Origin: Plantago ovata
Taxonomy: Eukaryota; Streptophyta; Magnoliopsida; Lamiales; Plantaginaceae
Reading direction: 5' to 3'
Assembly: GCA_028274465.1 (NCBI GenBank)
Contig: CM051456.1
Location: 4,341,545 to 4,405,544 of the forward strand
Length of the DNA: 64,000 nt
Shown here piece by piece: positions 31,811 through 43,400 of this stretch. The position numbers and the translations under genes were made by a program. Position 1 is the stretch's first letter; the number at the start of each line of letters is the position of its first letter. Below the pieces are notes generated by a model, which searched no databases, had not been told where the DNA came from, and worked only from the letters and a program-made list of their open reading frames with translations.

Positions 31811-32183
31811 GAACCACCCTTCCGAACAATACAAGAATGGAGATGATATTATCCCTTTTTTAAACCAGAAGGCCCAAAATCGAGTACGGATAAGGCTCTT
31901 CCTCCTAAGACCTCCATTATCGGCATATGGGTGGTCACTGTTTGGTGGCCACTGTACAGTGGGCCCCACAGTGACCATCCATTTAAAAAAAATAATAAAG
32001 ACATGGGCACACGTTTACGTGCGCCCATGATGCCACCCGCTGGTGGCATATATGGAGGGGGACACTCGTCCCCCTCCTATTAGTCCTTTTTTTTATTTAT
32101 CTTTTTAATTATCTTTTAGATTTTATAATTATCTTTTTAGATTTTATTATTATCTTTTATATATCTGATATTTTATTATTTAA

Positions 32184-32271
<88 letters not shown>

Positions 32272-32899
32272 GATTCATAATTTTTTTTCCATCTATAAAT
32301 ATAACCTAACTTCATTATATTTCACACACTTCTAAAAACCCTAAATTACTCTCAATCTCTCTCTCATTCTCTCCTAGCCAAATGGATCCAAATGAAGATT
32401 TCTTTCCAGAGTTTTATTCTACTTATCAAAGTACCCAAAACTCTTCAGGTTTCCCAAGTTATGAAACATACACTCAGTTTTCATCGAATCCCACTCAAAA
32501 TAGCCCCGAGCCTCAAAATGTTACGAACTCGAACAATCAAGCGGCGGTGTCTTGGGATGCCGTTGAAGATTGCACCCTAATGTCAACATTTTATAATAAT
32601 TAGAGAATTTTTATAATTAGAGAACTTTTTTAGATTAATACAGTAATTTTATAATAATATATAATTATTATATTATAATTATTAAATGATAATAAGAAAA
32701 TAAAAAAACAAATAAATTGAATTGATTGGATGGTGGGTGGTCATGGATAAATGTGGTTTTTGGTGTTGTGGTGGGTTGGTTGAAGTATGTGGTATGTGTA
32801 TGAGAGATAAATTAATTTTTTATTTGAAATTTGATAGTGGGGTGGGTGGTGGGTGGTGACTGATATTTATGGTCTAAAATGACCCGAACCACCCTTCCG
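31811..32899 (+). mobile_element. PIF/Harbinger-like derivative with truncated ORF2-type N-terminus
   Basis: A promoter-like leader (TATAAATA near 32294, CT-rich leader) precedes an ATG at 32382. The short reading frame ends at 32603 and starts MDPNEDFF, rich in S, N, Q, P, T. This resembles the N-terminus of the Myb/SANT-like partner proteins of plant Harbinger transposases, cut off before the DNA-binding domain. An inverted repeat TGCCACC-CGC-TGGTGGCA-type hairpin lies at about 32030-32048. The 14-bp direct repeat GAACCACCCTTCCG marks 31811-31824 and 32886-32899, but clear TIRs were not found, so the limits are tentative. Confidence 0.4.
32196..32269. repeat. (AT)n microsatellite
   Basis: About 75 bp of almost pure AT dinucleotide, following a short GT run, just upstream of the Harbinger-like leader. 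Confidence 0.95.
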
Positions 32900-33419
32900 G
32901 ACTACATTTACCATTTTCTGTTTAAAAAGGTGAAATTATTTGATTAAGGATTATAATATGGGGTAGTAAATAGTAATGTATACATAAATTTTGGTGTTTA
33001 GTCTTTTTATAGAAAGCATGTTGATGTGATGGGTGTAGTAGTAGTAGTTCCAAGCATTTTCCTTCAACTTTTAAGCTTACGATACTTTCGCGATCTTGTG
33101 CCCTGTTATGTTTATTACTGGGTTGGTCGGTTTGCTTTAAAGTAAACAAGATTAGTTTAATTAATTACTCTTAGTATAATCACGTATCTAAGAAGTCTTG
33201 ACCAACCCAAATTAAAGCAATGTGAATGCTACGTAAATTCACGGAGTGTGTGTTTCTAAGTGAAATTCACATCGATGAAATAATATTCGTCCACACGCAC
33301 GCATCACAGTTTACACCTCCCAAGATCCATATACACATATTTACGTGGAAACCCCTATACTTATTATCACTCTCCATTGTGGTACCAAAATGTTTTTAAT
33401 TCTGCACGTTACTCCTAAC

Positions 33420-33900
33420 ATTTTGCAAACAAGTACACTCGAATTGTAAGGTTTTAAGGTTTAAACCATCAAGAAACACGCAAGAGCCACAAGTTTAATA
33501 AAGAAAACGAACAAGAAGAGTGAAGAAACGCTCTCAGTAATAAAACAAGAAAAAACATATAGAAAACATGTAATTTAATGTTGTTCGGTTTGAATCCTAT
33601 ATCTACGGATGACACGATGACAAATTCAAAGTTTCACTATGAATTAGAGGATTACAGGTTACGATACTCGATTACACCTCGAGAATGATTTATACACACT
33701 CTACAATTTATTCTTTTACGATTAAGCTTTATGTATAGAAATAAATTAAGAAGTCGAAAATAAATTTGAAGTTCGCGTGAAATCATGTGTAAATTGATTT
33801 CCCCTACGTAATTTTGTCCACCCGTTCGATCAGGTGGAACAAAATTCATTTCTACTTTACAAAAAAAGTAGGAAAAAGAACACTTAATCAAATGCTGACA
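33420..33900. mobile_element. Possible LTR-retrotransposon remnant
   Basis: The stretch around 33575-33620 (TTGTTCGGTTTGAATCC followed by TCTACGGATGACAC) resembles the conserved part of some plant Copia LTRs. No second LTR, primer binding site or coding domain is visible, so this is only a suggestion. Confidence 0.25.
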
Positions 33901-34546
33901 TAACCATTAATCATATTTTAAAGCCATAATGATGAGGAATATTTTGTTAATCTTGGTACCAGTAGAAAATGATGGAATTTTTCGTTACTTGTGACATCGA
34001 TCGATACGTATGATTTTTTTAAGAAAATTAAAAATAAAAAATGGTTATGTGAGTGTAGCAAATTGGTTTAGTTTATTCTATTCATGTCACACGACCAATT
34101 GTTTTGTATATTAGTGCAGTGTTTGGCACTTTGGCTGACAGAGAGAGGAATTTGAAGTGTTTGAATATATTTCTAAAAGCTAAAATCCAAAGGCACTAGA
34201 TTTTCTTTCTTCCACTACTCTCTGCTCACCTGTGGCTGTACACTTCATAATTTGGTCTCCTCAGGTTTTCAAATTACCACTCTCACTTTTTTCTCTATTT
34301 TTTGTCATCTCCCATTTGTTTCCACTTTTTTTTTTTTTTTTTTTTTTAGATTATTCTTACTCGCACGTTTTCTTCGACACCAAACTAGGATTAAATTTGC
34401 AATACTAGTACTTACACTATCGGAAAAGTAATAATTAAAATAATTATATTTACTCTACTACTACACCATCTCTACCGTATCTATTTGGTAAAACGAATTG
34501 ATAAGATGTATGATAACTGATAAGGTGATAAGGTGACTGCCAATTA

Positions 34547-34709
34547 GGCTCTGTTCTCTTCGTCTGAATATTGATTATTTTAAATTCAGTTTAGATCAGT
34601 TCAGATGTATTGAGTTCAGTTCAGATTTGACTAATAGTATTTTGTACTACAAATAAATTCAGTTCATCTTCATTCAGTTCTGTTTTGTTCAAACAAAGAG
34701 AACAGAACC
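34547..34709. mobile_element. Tourist-like MITE (163 bp)
   Basis: The left end GGCTCTGTTCTCTTCGTCTG and the inverted right end GGTTCTGTTCTCTTTGTTTG are 17/20 identical. The target duplication is TTA on both sides (34544-34546 and 34710-34712), as expected for PIF/Harbinger elements. The interior is made of repeated CAGTTCAG-type words and is related to the expanded copy at 42266-42555. Confidence 0.9.
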
Positions 34710-35725
34710 TTAATCGGTCAACTTATTGTCCATTTAACTATATGAGTAAAATATAAGTTGACTGAAAAAGTGAGGTCAAACACACACTAAAAATAAGATA
34801 ATTAATAGTAGTTGAAAACTCACCATCTTCAACTTAATAGGTGTTTTATATTAACTATCGAGAGCCTGCATGACTGCAAAGGTATGCTTAACGGTTTCTC
34901 TGCGTTGTTTTTGAATGGATATGACGGAAAAATATAAACTCATTTTTCCAAGCTTTCGGGACCCAAAACGTAAGTATTTTGTGGATTATATGTAAAGTTG
35001 TAGACTTCTTTTACCATCTCTCGAAACAAAATTGGACACTCATGTTAATCAATGGACACAACATGATAACATATACATTTTTATAGTAACCGGACTCTCC
35101 GTCCACCTTGTATGGTTCCCGAATTTAGAAATTCCACTTGATTTTCAATCTAAGAGGAGCATAAAACTTAATTGTTCATCATCCAGATGATTGTGGAAAT
35201 ATACTAATGGAATCAGAATGTTGTTCCTTGTGTGATTGGAATGAACAAATCCAAAATCTTTTCATTGACGGAAAAAAAAAAAAAAGGCAAGTTTTTCGTT
35301 GATTAATTATCCATCAAAAGTAAATTTTTTCAACCGTCCTTTTTTTTTTTTTTTCCAAAACAATTAGATATCTTTGTAATCCTACTCGGGAATTTCATTA
35401 GAAAGTCACCCTAAGGGTGCTGAAAAGAAACTATCGAGCACACAAATAATTGTGGATATATGTCAACAGACTCATGTAGGTGAGATAAAAAATTATAATA
35501 TATTCTCGCTATTTCCGAGATCCAAAAAGTCATTTGTGGACTATATACAGTTCACCGAAAAATAATCTTTTTCAACCAACACTTTCGTTTAATACATATA
35601 AAAGTAGACAACTTACATCTTCAAAACGATTGGACCATTTGCCCTATTTAAATCTCCATTTGAACTAGAAAATTTCACTCTATTTTTTTTTCAAATCGGC
35701 TAATTTAGTTAACCGTTAAGTGATT

Positions 35726-36501
35726 GTGTAGCGTGGAAGAGTTTTTTTTTTTTGAAACGATGGAAAAATATACTAAGTATTAAAAGATCTTACATGCCGA
35801 ATAGTAATATCGTCATCTAGTTTAATTTAAGAACATCTAACAACCAAGCAGGACAAATATCCCAAATATACATATTAGACTCGGTAAAGAGCGAATGAGT
35901 AGTGCCAAAAGTTCGCTTTCCTCCTTCACTTGCTAGTCGGTCAGCTACTTGGTTTGTCTCGCGATAGCCAAAAAGGAACTGTACACTGTCCATAGAGTCC
36001 ATCCTCCTACATGCATCCTGCCTGAGAGTTTCTTGGTAAGGTGAGGTCGCTGCTCCCCTGTTGAGACAAGATATAAGCATTTTGGAGTCAGTTTTAATGA
36101 TAATCCGTTTTCCATCTATTCGTGTACACAATTGTAGGTCAAGTTTTAAAGCATGAAATTCCGCTAGTACTGGCGAGGTTCTACCAAAACAGTGCTGCCG
36201 CAATTATAAAATGATCATTAGAATTTCTAATTATAGCACGCGCTCCTGAATTTCCTGTTATGGGATCATGAGAACCATCGATGTTAATGCAAAGATAGTC
36301 TGATGGGCTGGTTCCCATTTACAGGGGACTGTTGTGGTGTTATTGTTTTGTTCCGTATTATGTAACTGGTTGTTATCTTCTATATAAGTTGTGTCAATCT
36401 GGTTTGAAAGGCAGGGATGGTGATTTCTTGATTTTTAATTTTTTTTTTTTTCATTCCTTGTAATCCATATAACCAAGCAACTAGTGTAGCGTGGAAGAGT
36501 T
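35726..36501 (-). mobile_element. 5'-truncated LINE (L1-type) insertion with 18-bp target duplication
   Basis: The 18-bp repeat GTGTAGCGTGGAAGAGTT lies at 35726-35743 and 36484-36501. Between them is a minus-strand insertion that ends, on the plus strand, in a poly-T (the element's poly-A tail) at 35742-35753. It encodes only the C-terminal RNase H region. This fits target-primed reverse transcription with 5' truncation. Confidence 0.9.
35817..36320 (-). pseudogene. LINE RNase H domain, frameshifted
   Basis: Reading on the minus strand, an upstream frame holds the first catalytic aspartate (INIDGS) and NSGARA. The downstream frame (to 35817) holds the other acidic residues: LAEFHAL, IIKTDSKML and NQVADRLAS, the plant LINE RVT_3/RNase H pattern. 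The two frames are offset near 36190-36205, so one small indel has broken the domain. No reverse transcriptase is present. Non-functional remnant. Confidence 0.8.
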
Positions 36502-37500
36502 GATGTGAAGAGAAATAATGTATGGAATAATTTTATTTAAGCTTTAAGAAACGAGAAAAAGGTAAATAAAGAAAAGAAAAAGAAAGTTGCGAGGGCATTA
36601 TAGCTATTGTTGCATTAGAGAGAAGAAGACAACAAGTATATAAGCGGGGGCCCACCGATGGCCTAATTTTGTTTGTCGTTTTGTGATGAATCATTACTCC
36701 CCTAAAGCGAAACAGAATAATAAAACCACTTCTGATTCCTTTTCAGACATTTTTAATAAAGGAGTACTACTATTATATTGAATTATTATTACTATTATTA
36801 TTAGAATGATTTATTTTTGTCTATTTATTCTGAGTTGAAAGTATTTTTTTAAGTTTCATCCTACGAATAGCTTTTTTCTAATATGTCATCGTCAATGTTC
36901 ATCACGTACAACGTTAAATCTAGTTTGACAATTTTGCAAATCATATTATAATATATTGGTCAAAATATGTTTCTATTCACCAACTCATTTCTAATTATTT
37001 TATGTACGTATTTTCATTTTTTTCTAGAGAAGTAAGTGGTTAGTTTTAGTAAAAATAGTTAATACGAACTTTATACGATCACCGTCCATTGATAAAACAT
37101 GTATTTGAAAATACATGACAAATGTAAAACTTGGGAATGCAATATATGGGAATGTATGAGTTTGAGAAGGGGGGTGAGGGGCTAAATGGTATAATACGAG
37201 AAATAAAAGTTTTCAACATGGAACTTATCGTACTGTTACGATATAAATGTTAAATGTAGTGTATGAAATACAACGAATTGAAAAATGCAAATTTTCATTA
37301 GAATGAATCAAGGAGAATTACAAGGTTTACGAAATATAATGATTGCAGGTGAAGAAACGACAAATTAGGGATTTGATTTGAACAATGTTATGATAACTGG
37401 ACAATCATATTAATTAACATGGGGTTTCAGATTAGTGGAGTTAATACGATTATTTCCACTTGTCAATTCAAACATAATGTCGTTGACTAGTGCAACTTTT
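36502..37500. other. AT-rich intergenic DNA
   Basis: No gene, TIR pair or tandem structure recognised. Confidence 0.4.
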
Positions 37501-38040
37501 GGTGATCATTGTCGCGACAAAACTGTCATTCAAAGAGTGTTGTGAAATGTAATATTTGAGGATGGTGCAACATCAGAATGTTTATCCCGACTCTCAAACA
37601 ATTGAAACATGACATGTTCAAGACTAGTGCAAATTTCAAGGATGAGAGCCGACACAATTTATTTTCTTTCATGGTGTAACAGTCACAATTGTCATTCAAA
37701 TTATTGTGTAAAATGGAATATTCATGGTGACTGATCATTGGACAATCAAAACGTGGCACATTTGAAATTGGTGCAGATTTGTCACAATGTATTTTTCGCG
37801 GTATAATTGTCATAACTACCATTCAAATTATTGTATAAAATGGAATATTCATCCCGACTCACATTGGACAACCGAAACGTGACACGTTTGAAACTGGTGT
37901 AGATTTTGATGCTAAGAGTCGTGACAATGTATTTTTTTTCGCGCTATAATTGACATAACTGTCATTCAAATTTATTTCTATAATGGAATGTTCATCTTGA
38001 CGCATCAATTGCCATTTCGACACTTCATACTCTGTTTCTC
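37500..38040. repeat. Degenerate tandem repeat, four units of about 127-166 bp
   Basis: The word ATTCAAA recurs at 37528, 37694, 37821 and 37964, each time followed by a (T)TGT-AAATGGAATATTCAT-like string and then ACAATC/ACCGAAACGTG, TGGTG(C/T)AGAT and TGTATTTTTCGCG. The units have diverged and spacing varies (166, 127, 143 bp). No coding function is visible. Confidence 0.8.
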
Positions 38041-38749
38041 TCATCCAGATCGCCCTGAATCAATCAACATCATCTAGATACGTCAGATCACTCCACATTC
38101 TCATAATCAGAGTCATAGCTTCGAACCTACGCAGGAGCAGGGGTGCCCCTGTTTCAATCGTAAACTCGTAATTTCTTAAATACTCGTTCAAGATTGTAAC
38201 AATCACTTTCGGGTACCAAACCTTCACAAACCAAATGGGGAAAAGGTCTAAATGTGCAACTTTTTTCTAATATCACACAACAACACATTAGGAAGTTTTA
38301 GGAGTTAGGACCAAATCCCATCTTTAAACATACCAAATGCAGGATAAACACTTACCAAAAACATTTAACCAGAAAGATAAGCGAGTTTGTAACCACTAAC
38401 AATTAATGCTCACACACACAGAAACCTTTTCCTTCAAGTGAAAGCAAAACAAACAAAAGAAATGTGATGGACTGTGTGCTAAAAATGGGGTTTTGGGGTT
38501 TTGATTTTTTTTCTTGAACCTGGCACGGAAATAGTACTGTGTACACTGATTTATTGTGGACTTGTTTGTATGTGTGTTGTATTTCGAGCTCTTCCATCTA
38601 CTACTAGTACCAGTTTTTGTACTGCAGTCACAAATACACATTGCCATGTGGAAATACTACATAGGCCTAAAATCTAAAATACACACCAACACCAACAGTG
38701 AAGTAGTATTTGAGAAGCTCATTGCTTCTCTGATTTTGATGGTATTGAA

Positions 38750-38860
38750 AGAGAGAGAGAGAGAGTGAGAGAGAGAGAGAAAAAGAGGTTGTATTGTATT
38801 GTATTGTACTGTAGTAGTACTACACACACAACACAACACAAGAGAGAGAGAGCTCTCTTT
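38750..38860. repeat. Simple-sequence leader region ((GA)n, GTATT repeats, (CA)n)
   Basis: A (GA)n run at 38752-38780, GTATT repeats at about 38790-38806 and (AC)n at about 38822-38838 lie directly upstream of the FLZ transcription unit. GA-rich tracts like these are common in plant 5' leaders and promoters. Confidence 0.6.
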
Positions 38861-38953
38861 TCTTCTTCACATATACTAGCATTTGTGGGTTCTTGATTTT
38901 CACTCAAACCCCATTTCACTTCTCCTCTTCAAGTCTCTTGCGGAGAGTACAAG

Positions 38954-39781
38954 GTGAAATTTTCCTTTCATTCACCCTTTATAAAATTACTTCTTGTGCT
39001 TATTCTGTATCTGCTTTTCTTGATTTGCATTCTTATATATATTTGTCGGTGTGTTGTTTTGTTAATCATCAATCACATGGGTAATTGATTTCTTGAATGG
39101 TTTTTACATGGATTGAAAGAATCTGTGTGTGTGTGTGGATTGTGGGTTGATGAACTAATTGGGGAAATTGGGAATGGGAATCGGCAAGAACTGTAGAGGG
39201 GTTTTTCTTGATCAATAGGTTTTGGGGGCCGTGTGTTCAAGATGTGATTTTGACATTTTGTTTTCTTTCTGTGAAGTAATTTTGAGTCTATTCTTGACTG
39301 GTGTTTGAGTAAAAATTGACTCTTCATCATTTGTTTTGAATTTTGTTTTACTGCATTGTTGTTTGAATGATGAAAGATTGTTATATTGGCTACTTGTGTT
39401 TGTATGGCCAAATTTTCGTTTGGCTTCATTTCATACTGCTGGTGTTGAGTTGAAAAGCCAGTTATTGCTGATGGATTTTTGTTTTACAGCATTGTTGTTT
39501 GAATGGTGAAACTTGAAAGATTGTTATCTTGGCTAATTGTGTTTGCATGGCCTATTTTTATCTTGGCTTCATTTGATACTGGTTGTGTTGAGTTGAAAAT
39601 CTTATAATTACTAATGGATTTTGTTTTAGAGTATTGTTGTTTGAAAGGTGAAAGATTGCTATCTTGGCTAATTGTTTTTGTGTATTATACTTTTCTTTTG
39701 GTTTCATTTGGTACTGCTTGTGTGGAGTTTGAGTTGAGAATCCAGTAATTGCTGATGTATATCCTATCCTTTTGATTGTAG
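38954..39781 (+). other. 5'UTR intron of the FLZ gene
   Basis: Donor AAG|GTGAAA at 38953/38954 and acceptor ATTGTAG ending 39781, 11 bases before the start ATG. The exon/intron pattern (leader exon, long U-rich intron, ATG exon) fits. It contains a triplicated repeat (39340-39760). Confidence 0.6.
39340..39760. repeat. Three tandem copies of a ~139-bp repeat inside the FLZ 5'UTR intron
   Basis: GTTGTTTGAA recurs at 39358, 39494 and 39636 (spacing 136 and 142 bp). Each copy continues with GAAAGATTG(T/C)TAT, TTGGCTA(A/C)TTG and a shared TTGAGTTGA...ATT(G/A)CT(G/A)ATG end. The copies are diverged but unmistakable. Confidence 0.85.
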
Positions 39782-39792
39782 GCTTGGAAACA

Positions 39793-41112
39793 ATGCTGAG
39801 GAAAAGAACCAGATCACAGCAGAAGGTTCAGCAAATGGAGCACTTGATGGTGCCTGATTTTACTTTAACATCTGAATCCAATTTTCACTCTGACACTTCA
39901 AGCCAGAAGCATAAGAGTAACTCCTTTTTTACTGTGCCTGGTTTGTATGTTGGGTTCAATCCTAGGAATGCTGAATCTGATTCGGTTATAAGCCCAACCT
40001 CCCCGTTAGACTTTAGGATATTTTCGAGTTTTGGCAATCCCTTGAGGTGCCTAAAGTTGGGGTGCCAGAAGAGCTGGGATTGTGGCAAAGTAGGCCTTGG
40101 CATTGTAGATTCTCTTGAGGTCGAAACTGAACAGTCTGGGAATGTTATCCGAGCATGTAATTGTAAGACTATCCTGCTCGAACAAGCGCCTAAATCGCAG
40201 CCTAAGGATGTTGCTGTTTCTACAAATTCTGTAACTAGAGCAGCTAACGTTTTGTCTGGAACTGGAGAAGCTCCGTTTGGTCCACAATCGGGTGAGAATT
40301 TTCGTGCCTGCTCACTCGATTCCATGGGGTGTGGAGGGCGTCCGACCGATTTTGGTAGCCGCAAGTCTAGACTTGGGTCGGGTAGTTTGGTCCCTCAGAA
40401 CTCCGTCATACCTTTGGAGCCTAAGTTTCTCGGAGGAAGCCTTAAGTTAGGTAATAAGTTCGAGGAAAATTTTTGTTTAGTTCCTCCGTCTGCATCTGGT
40501 TTTATTGATGCTGCTACGGAAAGTGAAACCGATCTATCTGAGTATTATACCTGTGTTACAACTCATGGTCCCAATCCAAAAGTTACTCATATCTTTGGTG
40601 ACCGCGTTTTGGAAGGTCACAATGATGAAGTCACTGGTTTACCCAATGACAACGGCGATGAAACCGCTGTGATCCCCTTGGGGTCTACTGCTGCTGATGT
40701 TCTTGATTGTTTTTGCTCCAGTGACTTCTTGAAATTTTGTTTCTCTTGCCAGAAGGACCTGGAGGGTGAAGATACATACATGTATAGGTCTGCCTCATTC
40801 TTTATCTTCACTGTTATCATCTAGAGCTGATAAATCATACTTGCATGAATTTGTCAATTTAATACGTATATCGATTTTCTTTCATGATGTTGGGGAGTTA
40901 AATACCTGGGATGTAATGCACCTGTTTTAAGCATCACCTAACAGTTTGTCTTTGACAGTGAGAAGGCATTTTGCAGCCATAATTGCCGCCAAAGGGAGAT
41001 TGACATTGATGAAGAGGATGAGAAAACCAATAAAAGTAGCCCCGAAATCTCTGACAAGCAGATCAACAGCCAAGAAATCTCCAAGAGCATCATGTTCATC
41101 GGCATGCCATAG
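39793..41112 (+). CDS. FCS-like zinc finger (DUF581/FLZ) protein, FLZ10-like (2 coding exons, 382 aa)
   Basis: FLZ proteins are plant adaptor proteins that bind SnRK1 kinase subunits through the zinc finger and link it to stress and sugar signalling. Coding exons 39793-40787 and 40959-41112, split AG|T in phase 2. The start ATG begins MLRKRTRSQQK, like FLZ8/10/11 proteins, followed by NSFFTVPGLYVGF and SPTSPLDFR, short motifs conserved in that clade. The zinc finger uses C316 and C319 (FCFSC), then DTYMYR, and C338 and C342 (FCSHNC), the FLZ C-x2-C...FCS-x2-C arrangement, near the C-terminus as usual. The middle is low complexity and probably disordered. Which FLZ paralog it is cannot be fixed without an alignment. 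Confidence 0.88.
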
Positions 41113-42265
41113 CTATAGCATTATCTCTAGCACCTATGGTCGTGATTGATAAAACCAGCGCATGTGATCCTCTGTTACAAAGAGCTGTCTGTATCTGTTT
41201 GCAGCCTTGGATGATCAACCTGTGGAGAAGTACCTTTTGCCGGTTGTGTTTTTTCTGTCATGTCATAGTAGTAGAGAGAGGTAATGATTTTGGGAACAGC
41301 TGGTTTTAATTTTACATAAAACTTCCGGTTCTTACATAGGAAAGAAGAGCTTACTGCGTTTATGATCATCAGATGGGTAGTAGCCCGTTTATGTGGCTCC
41401 CCGGTTGTATCACTTAAATGTGTCTTGACTGATATGTTGTTGTCTTAGACCGTGTATCAAATTTTGAGTTAACATAAAATAGCTGTTCCGAATATATATA
41501 TATATATCTTTTGTTACTGAGATGCCTCTACTTATCTTAGATAAGCTGATTCATGTCCTGTTCTTGGATTACGTCTTCTATATTGTGTTAGCGTACTCTT
41601 TCTGTGAACCTCTACGCAACCAGGTGTTTTCGTGTTTTACATGGATCGTAGTTAGATGGAATGGGAGTTATGGGACTGGCTATGTTGTTATGTTTAGCTG
41701 TGGCCTGTGGTCTATCTGCTTCATGTCATTTGGATGTTTTTAGTACAATCTTAAATGTGAAGCTAAGCCTAGGGGATTTTTAAAGACTTGTCTCTTTTTG
41801 GGGTTTACACCATTCAGAGAATGTGATACCTTAATCGACTTCCAAAGTAGGTACTTATCATTATCTTGGACAATTGGTCTTCTTTCATGAGTTTTAACAA
41901 TATTCTTCTAGATGTAACATCTGTAAAGTGATCCATTCCATTTTAATCACTTCTCTTCGAAAGAAAAGAAGTGGGAATTTTGTAGTGTAATAATCGACAA
42001 GAACAATGTCACCCCTAGACTAGTTGCAGGCTTGCAGCCAAGGGTAAAAAAAAAGTGGGAATGTCATTGCAACAGTAACTCTAATGTGCAATGGTAATGG
42101 CCTGATGGGTTCCAACCTCGGCCGAGTGGTGGCAAATCCAAATGATTGGGTCTGGCCCTATCTAATTGGGCTGGACTTGAGCGCTCATGAGTCATGATAG
42201 AGTCTTCGGTGGATTTTAACCGCTTAACATCCATCGACAAAAAAGTATTCAGACATAATTCTTGA

Positions 42266-42555
42266 AAATTGTTCTTTTCGTCTCAATATAATTTAACAGA
42301 ATTGAACTAAACTGAATGAAGTTGAACTGAACTGAACTTATTTGTAACAGAATTGAACTAAACTGAATGAAGTTGAACTGAACTGAACTTATTTGTAGTA
42401 TAAAATATAACTAAGTAATTATGAACATAACTGAACAAAATTGAACTGAACTGAATGAATCTGAACAAAATTAAAGTGAACGGAATGAATCTGAACATAA
42501 TTGAACTGAACTGAACTGAAAATAATGAGTTTTCAGGGGAAATTGAACATAACCT
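42266..42555. mobile_element. Internally amplified relative of the 34547 MITE
   Basis: The left end GTTCTTTTCGTCTCAATAT and the right end ...GAACATAACCTTA match the Tourist-like MITE at 34547-34709. The interior is expanded into GAACTGAACTGAA-type repeats, including two direct copies of a 51-bp unit (42295 and 42346). Confidence 0.65.
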
Positions 42556-42599
42556 TACACTATATAGAGTAATACACATTTCTAGCCTAAAAAAAAGAC

Positions 42600-43100
42600 C
42601 ATGCTCTACACTACAATGGGTTTTGAAGTGATTAAAATTTAAAACCCATTTTCTGTTGTACAGTAAATTTGTATAAACCCAATAGTTTCTTTTTATCGTA
42701 TTTCATCAATGAGATGTTTAGTGTGACAGATCTCCTAATCTTATCCTCATGCTTAGTGCATAAACCAGTACTTAATCACCAGCACAATGAAGTAGATTAT
42801 CAGGTTTTCGCCATATTATTCCCGAATTTGTCATTAGGTAATTTACCCCGAACTTACTACTACTGTATAATCATTATATTTTCATAATCGTATAATTGTT
42901 TGAATTATTTTTCCATTTCATAAGTTATGAAGGAAGAAGTAGAAGTTTACCTGAATAAAATGAAAGTATGAACCCGAACATGAAGTGATTTAACTGACCA
43001 CAAACATAAAAGTGAGTTATCATATAGTGCTCTCGCCCCTAGCATTGAACTGACCACAAGCATCATTGGTTTTTCGACTTACAAATTCATGTTTAACACC
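42600..43100. other. Intergenic DNA, nothing recognised
   Basis: AT-rich, no coding signature or repeat pair seen. Confidence 0.4.
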
Positions 43101-43105
43101 CTTTT

Positions 43106-43400
43106 TCAATGATTTAACTGGTTTCTCTTTCGATTTGAGTCTGTGATTCGTGCATGAGTGAGATGCAGCTGCTGATCTAATCTTTGGCTTGCCAGAACCC
43201 GGAACGTGATTTCACTAGAAATGTGGAATTCATCGAGTCGGGCAAGTTTCACAGCCTCCAAATACCCTGGCTGATGATGATTCTCTATGAGCTCTCCTGC
43301 CATATGCTTTGTATCTTCTCAACCTGTTCACGTTCTGGAACTACTTGAACCGGGTCAACATTGAAGTAGTAATCTTCGTAAACCCAGCACACATGTCACT
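43106..43400 (-). pseudogene. Unrecognised protein-coding fragment, frameshifted
   Basis: Two adjacent minus-strand frames read like conserved protein: first VYEDYYFNVDPVQVVPERE (about 43385-43305), then after a one-frame shift AGELIENHHQPGYLEA ... SSEITFRVLASQRLDQQLH (43303-43106). The composition is protein-like, but there is no start, splice structure or continuation, so it looks like a decayed gene fragment. I do not recognise the family. Confidence 0.35.

Noticed and set aside
35741-35753. Separate poly-T microsatellite
   Set aside because: It is the tail of the LINE insertion, as shown by the 18-bp flanking duplication.
37500-38040. CRISPR-like array
   Set aside because: Repeats are long, diverged and irregularly spaced, and the DNA is a plant nuclear sequence.
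39340-39760. CRISPR-like or phage repeat array
   Set aside because: Three whole-unit tandem copies without spacers inside a plant 5'UTR intron.
39885-40364. 159-codon minus-strand open frame inside the FLZ exon
   Set aside because: Shadow of the FLZ coding frame; no splice context or protein features.
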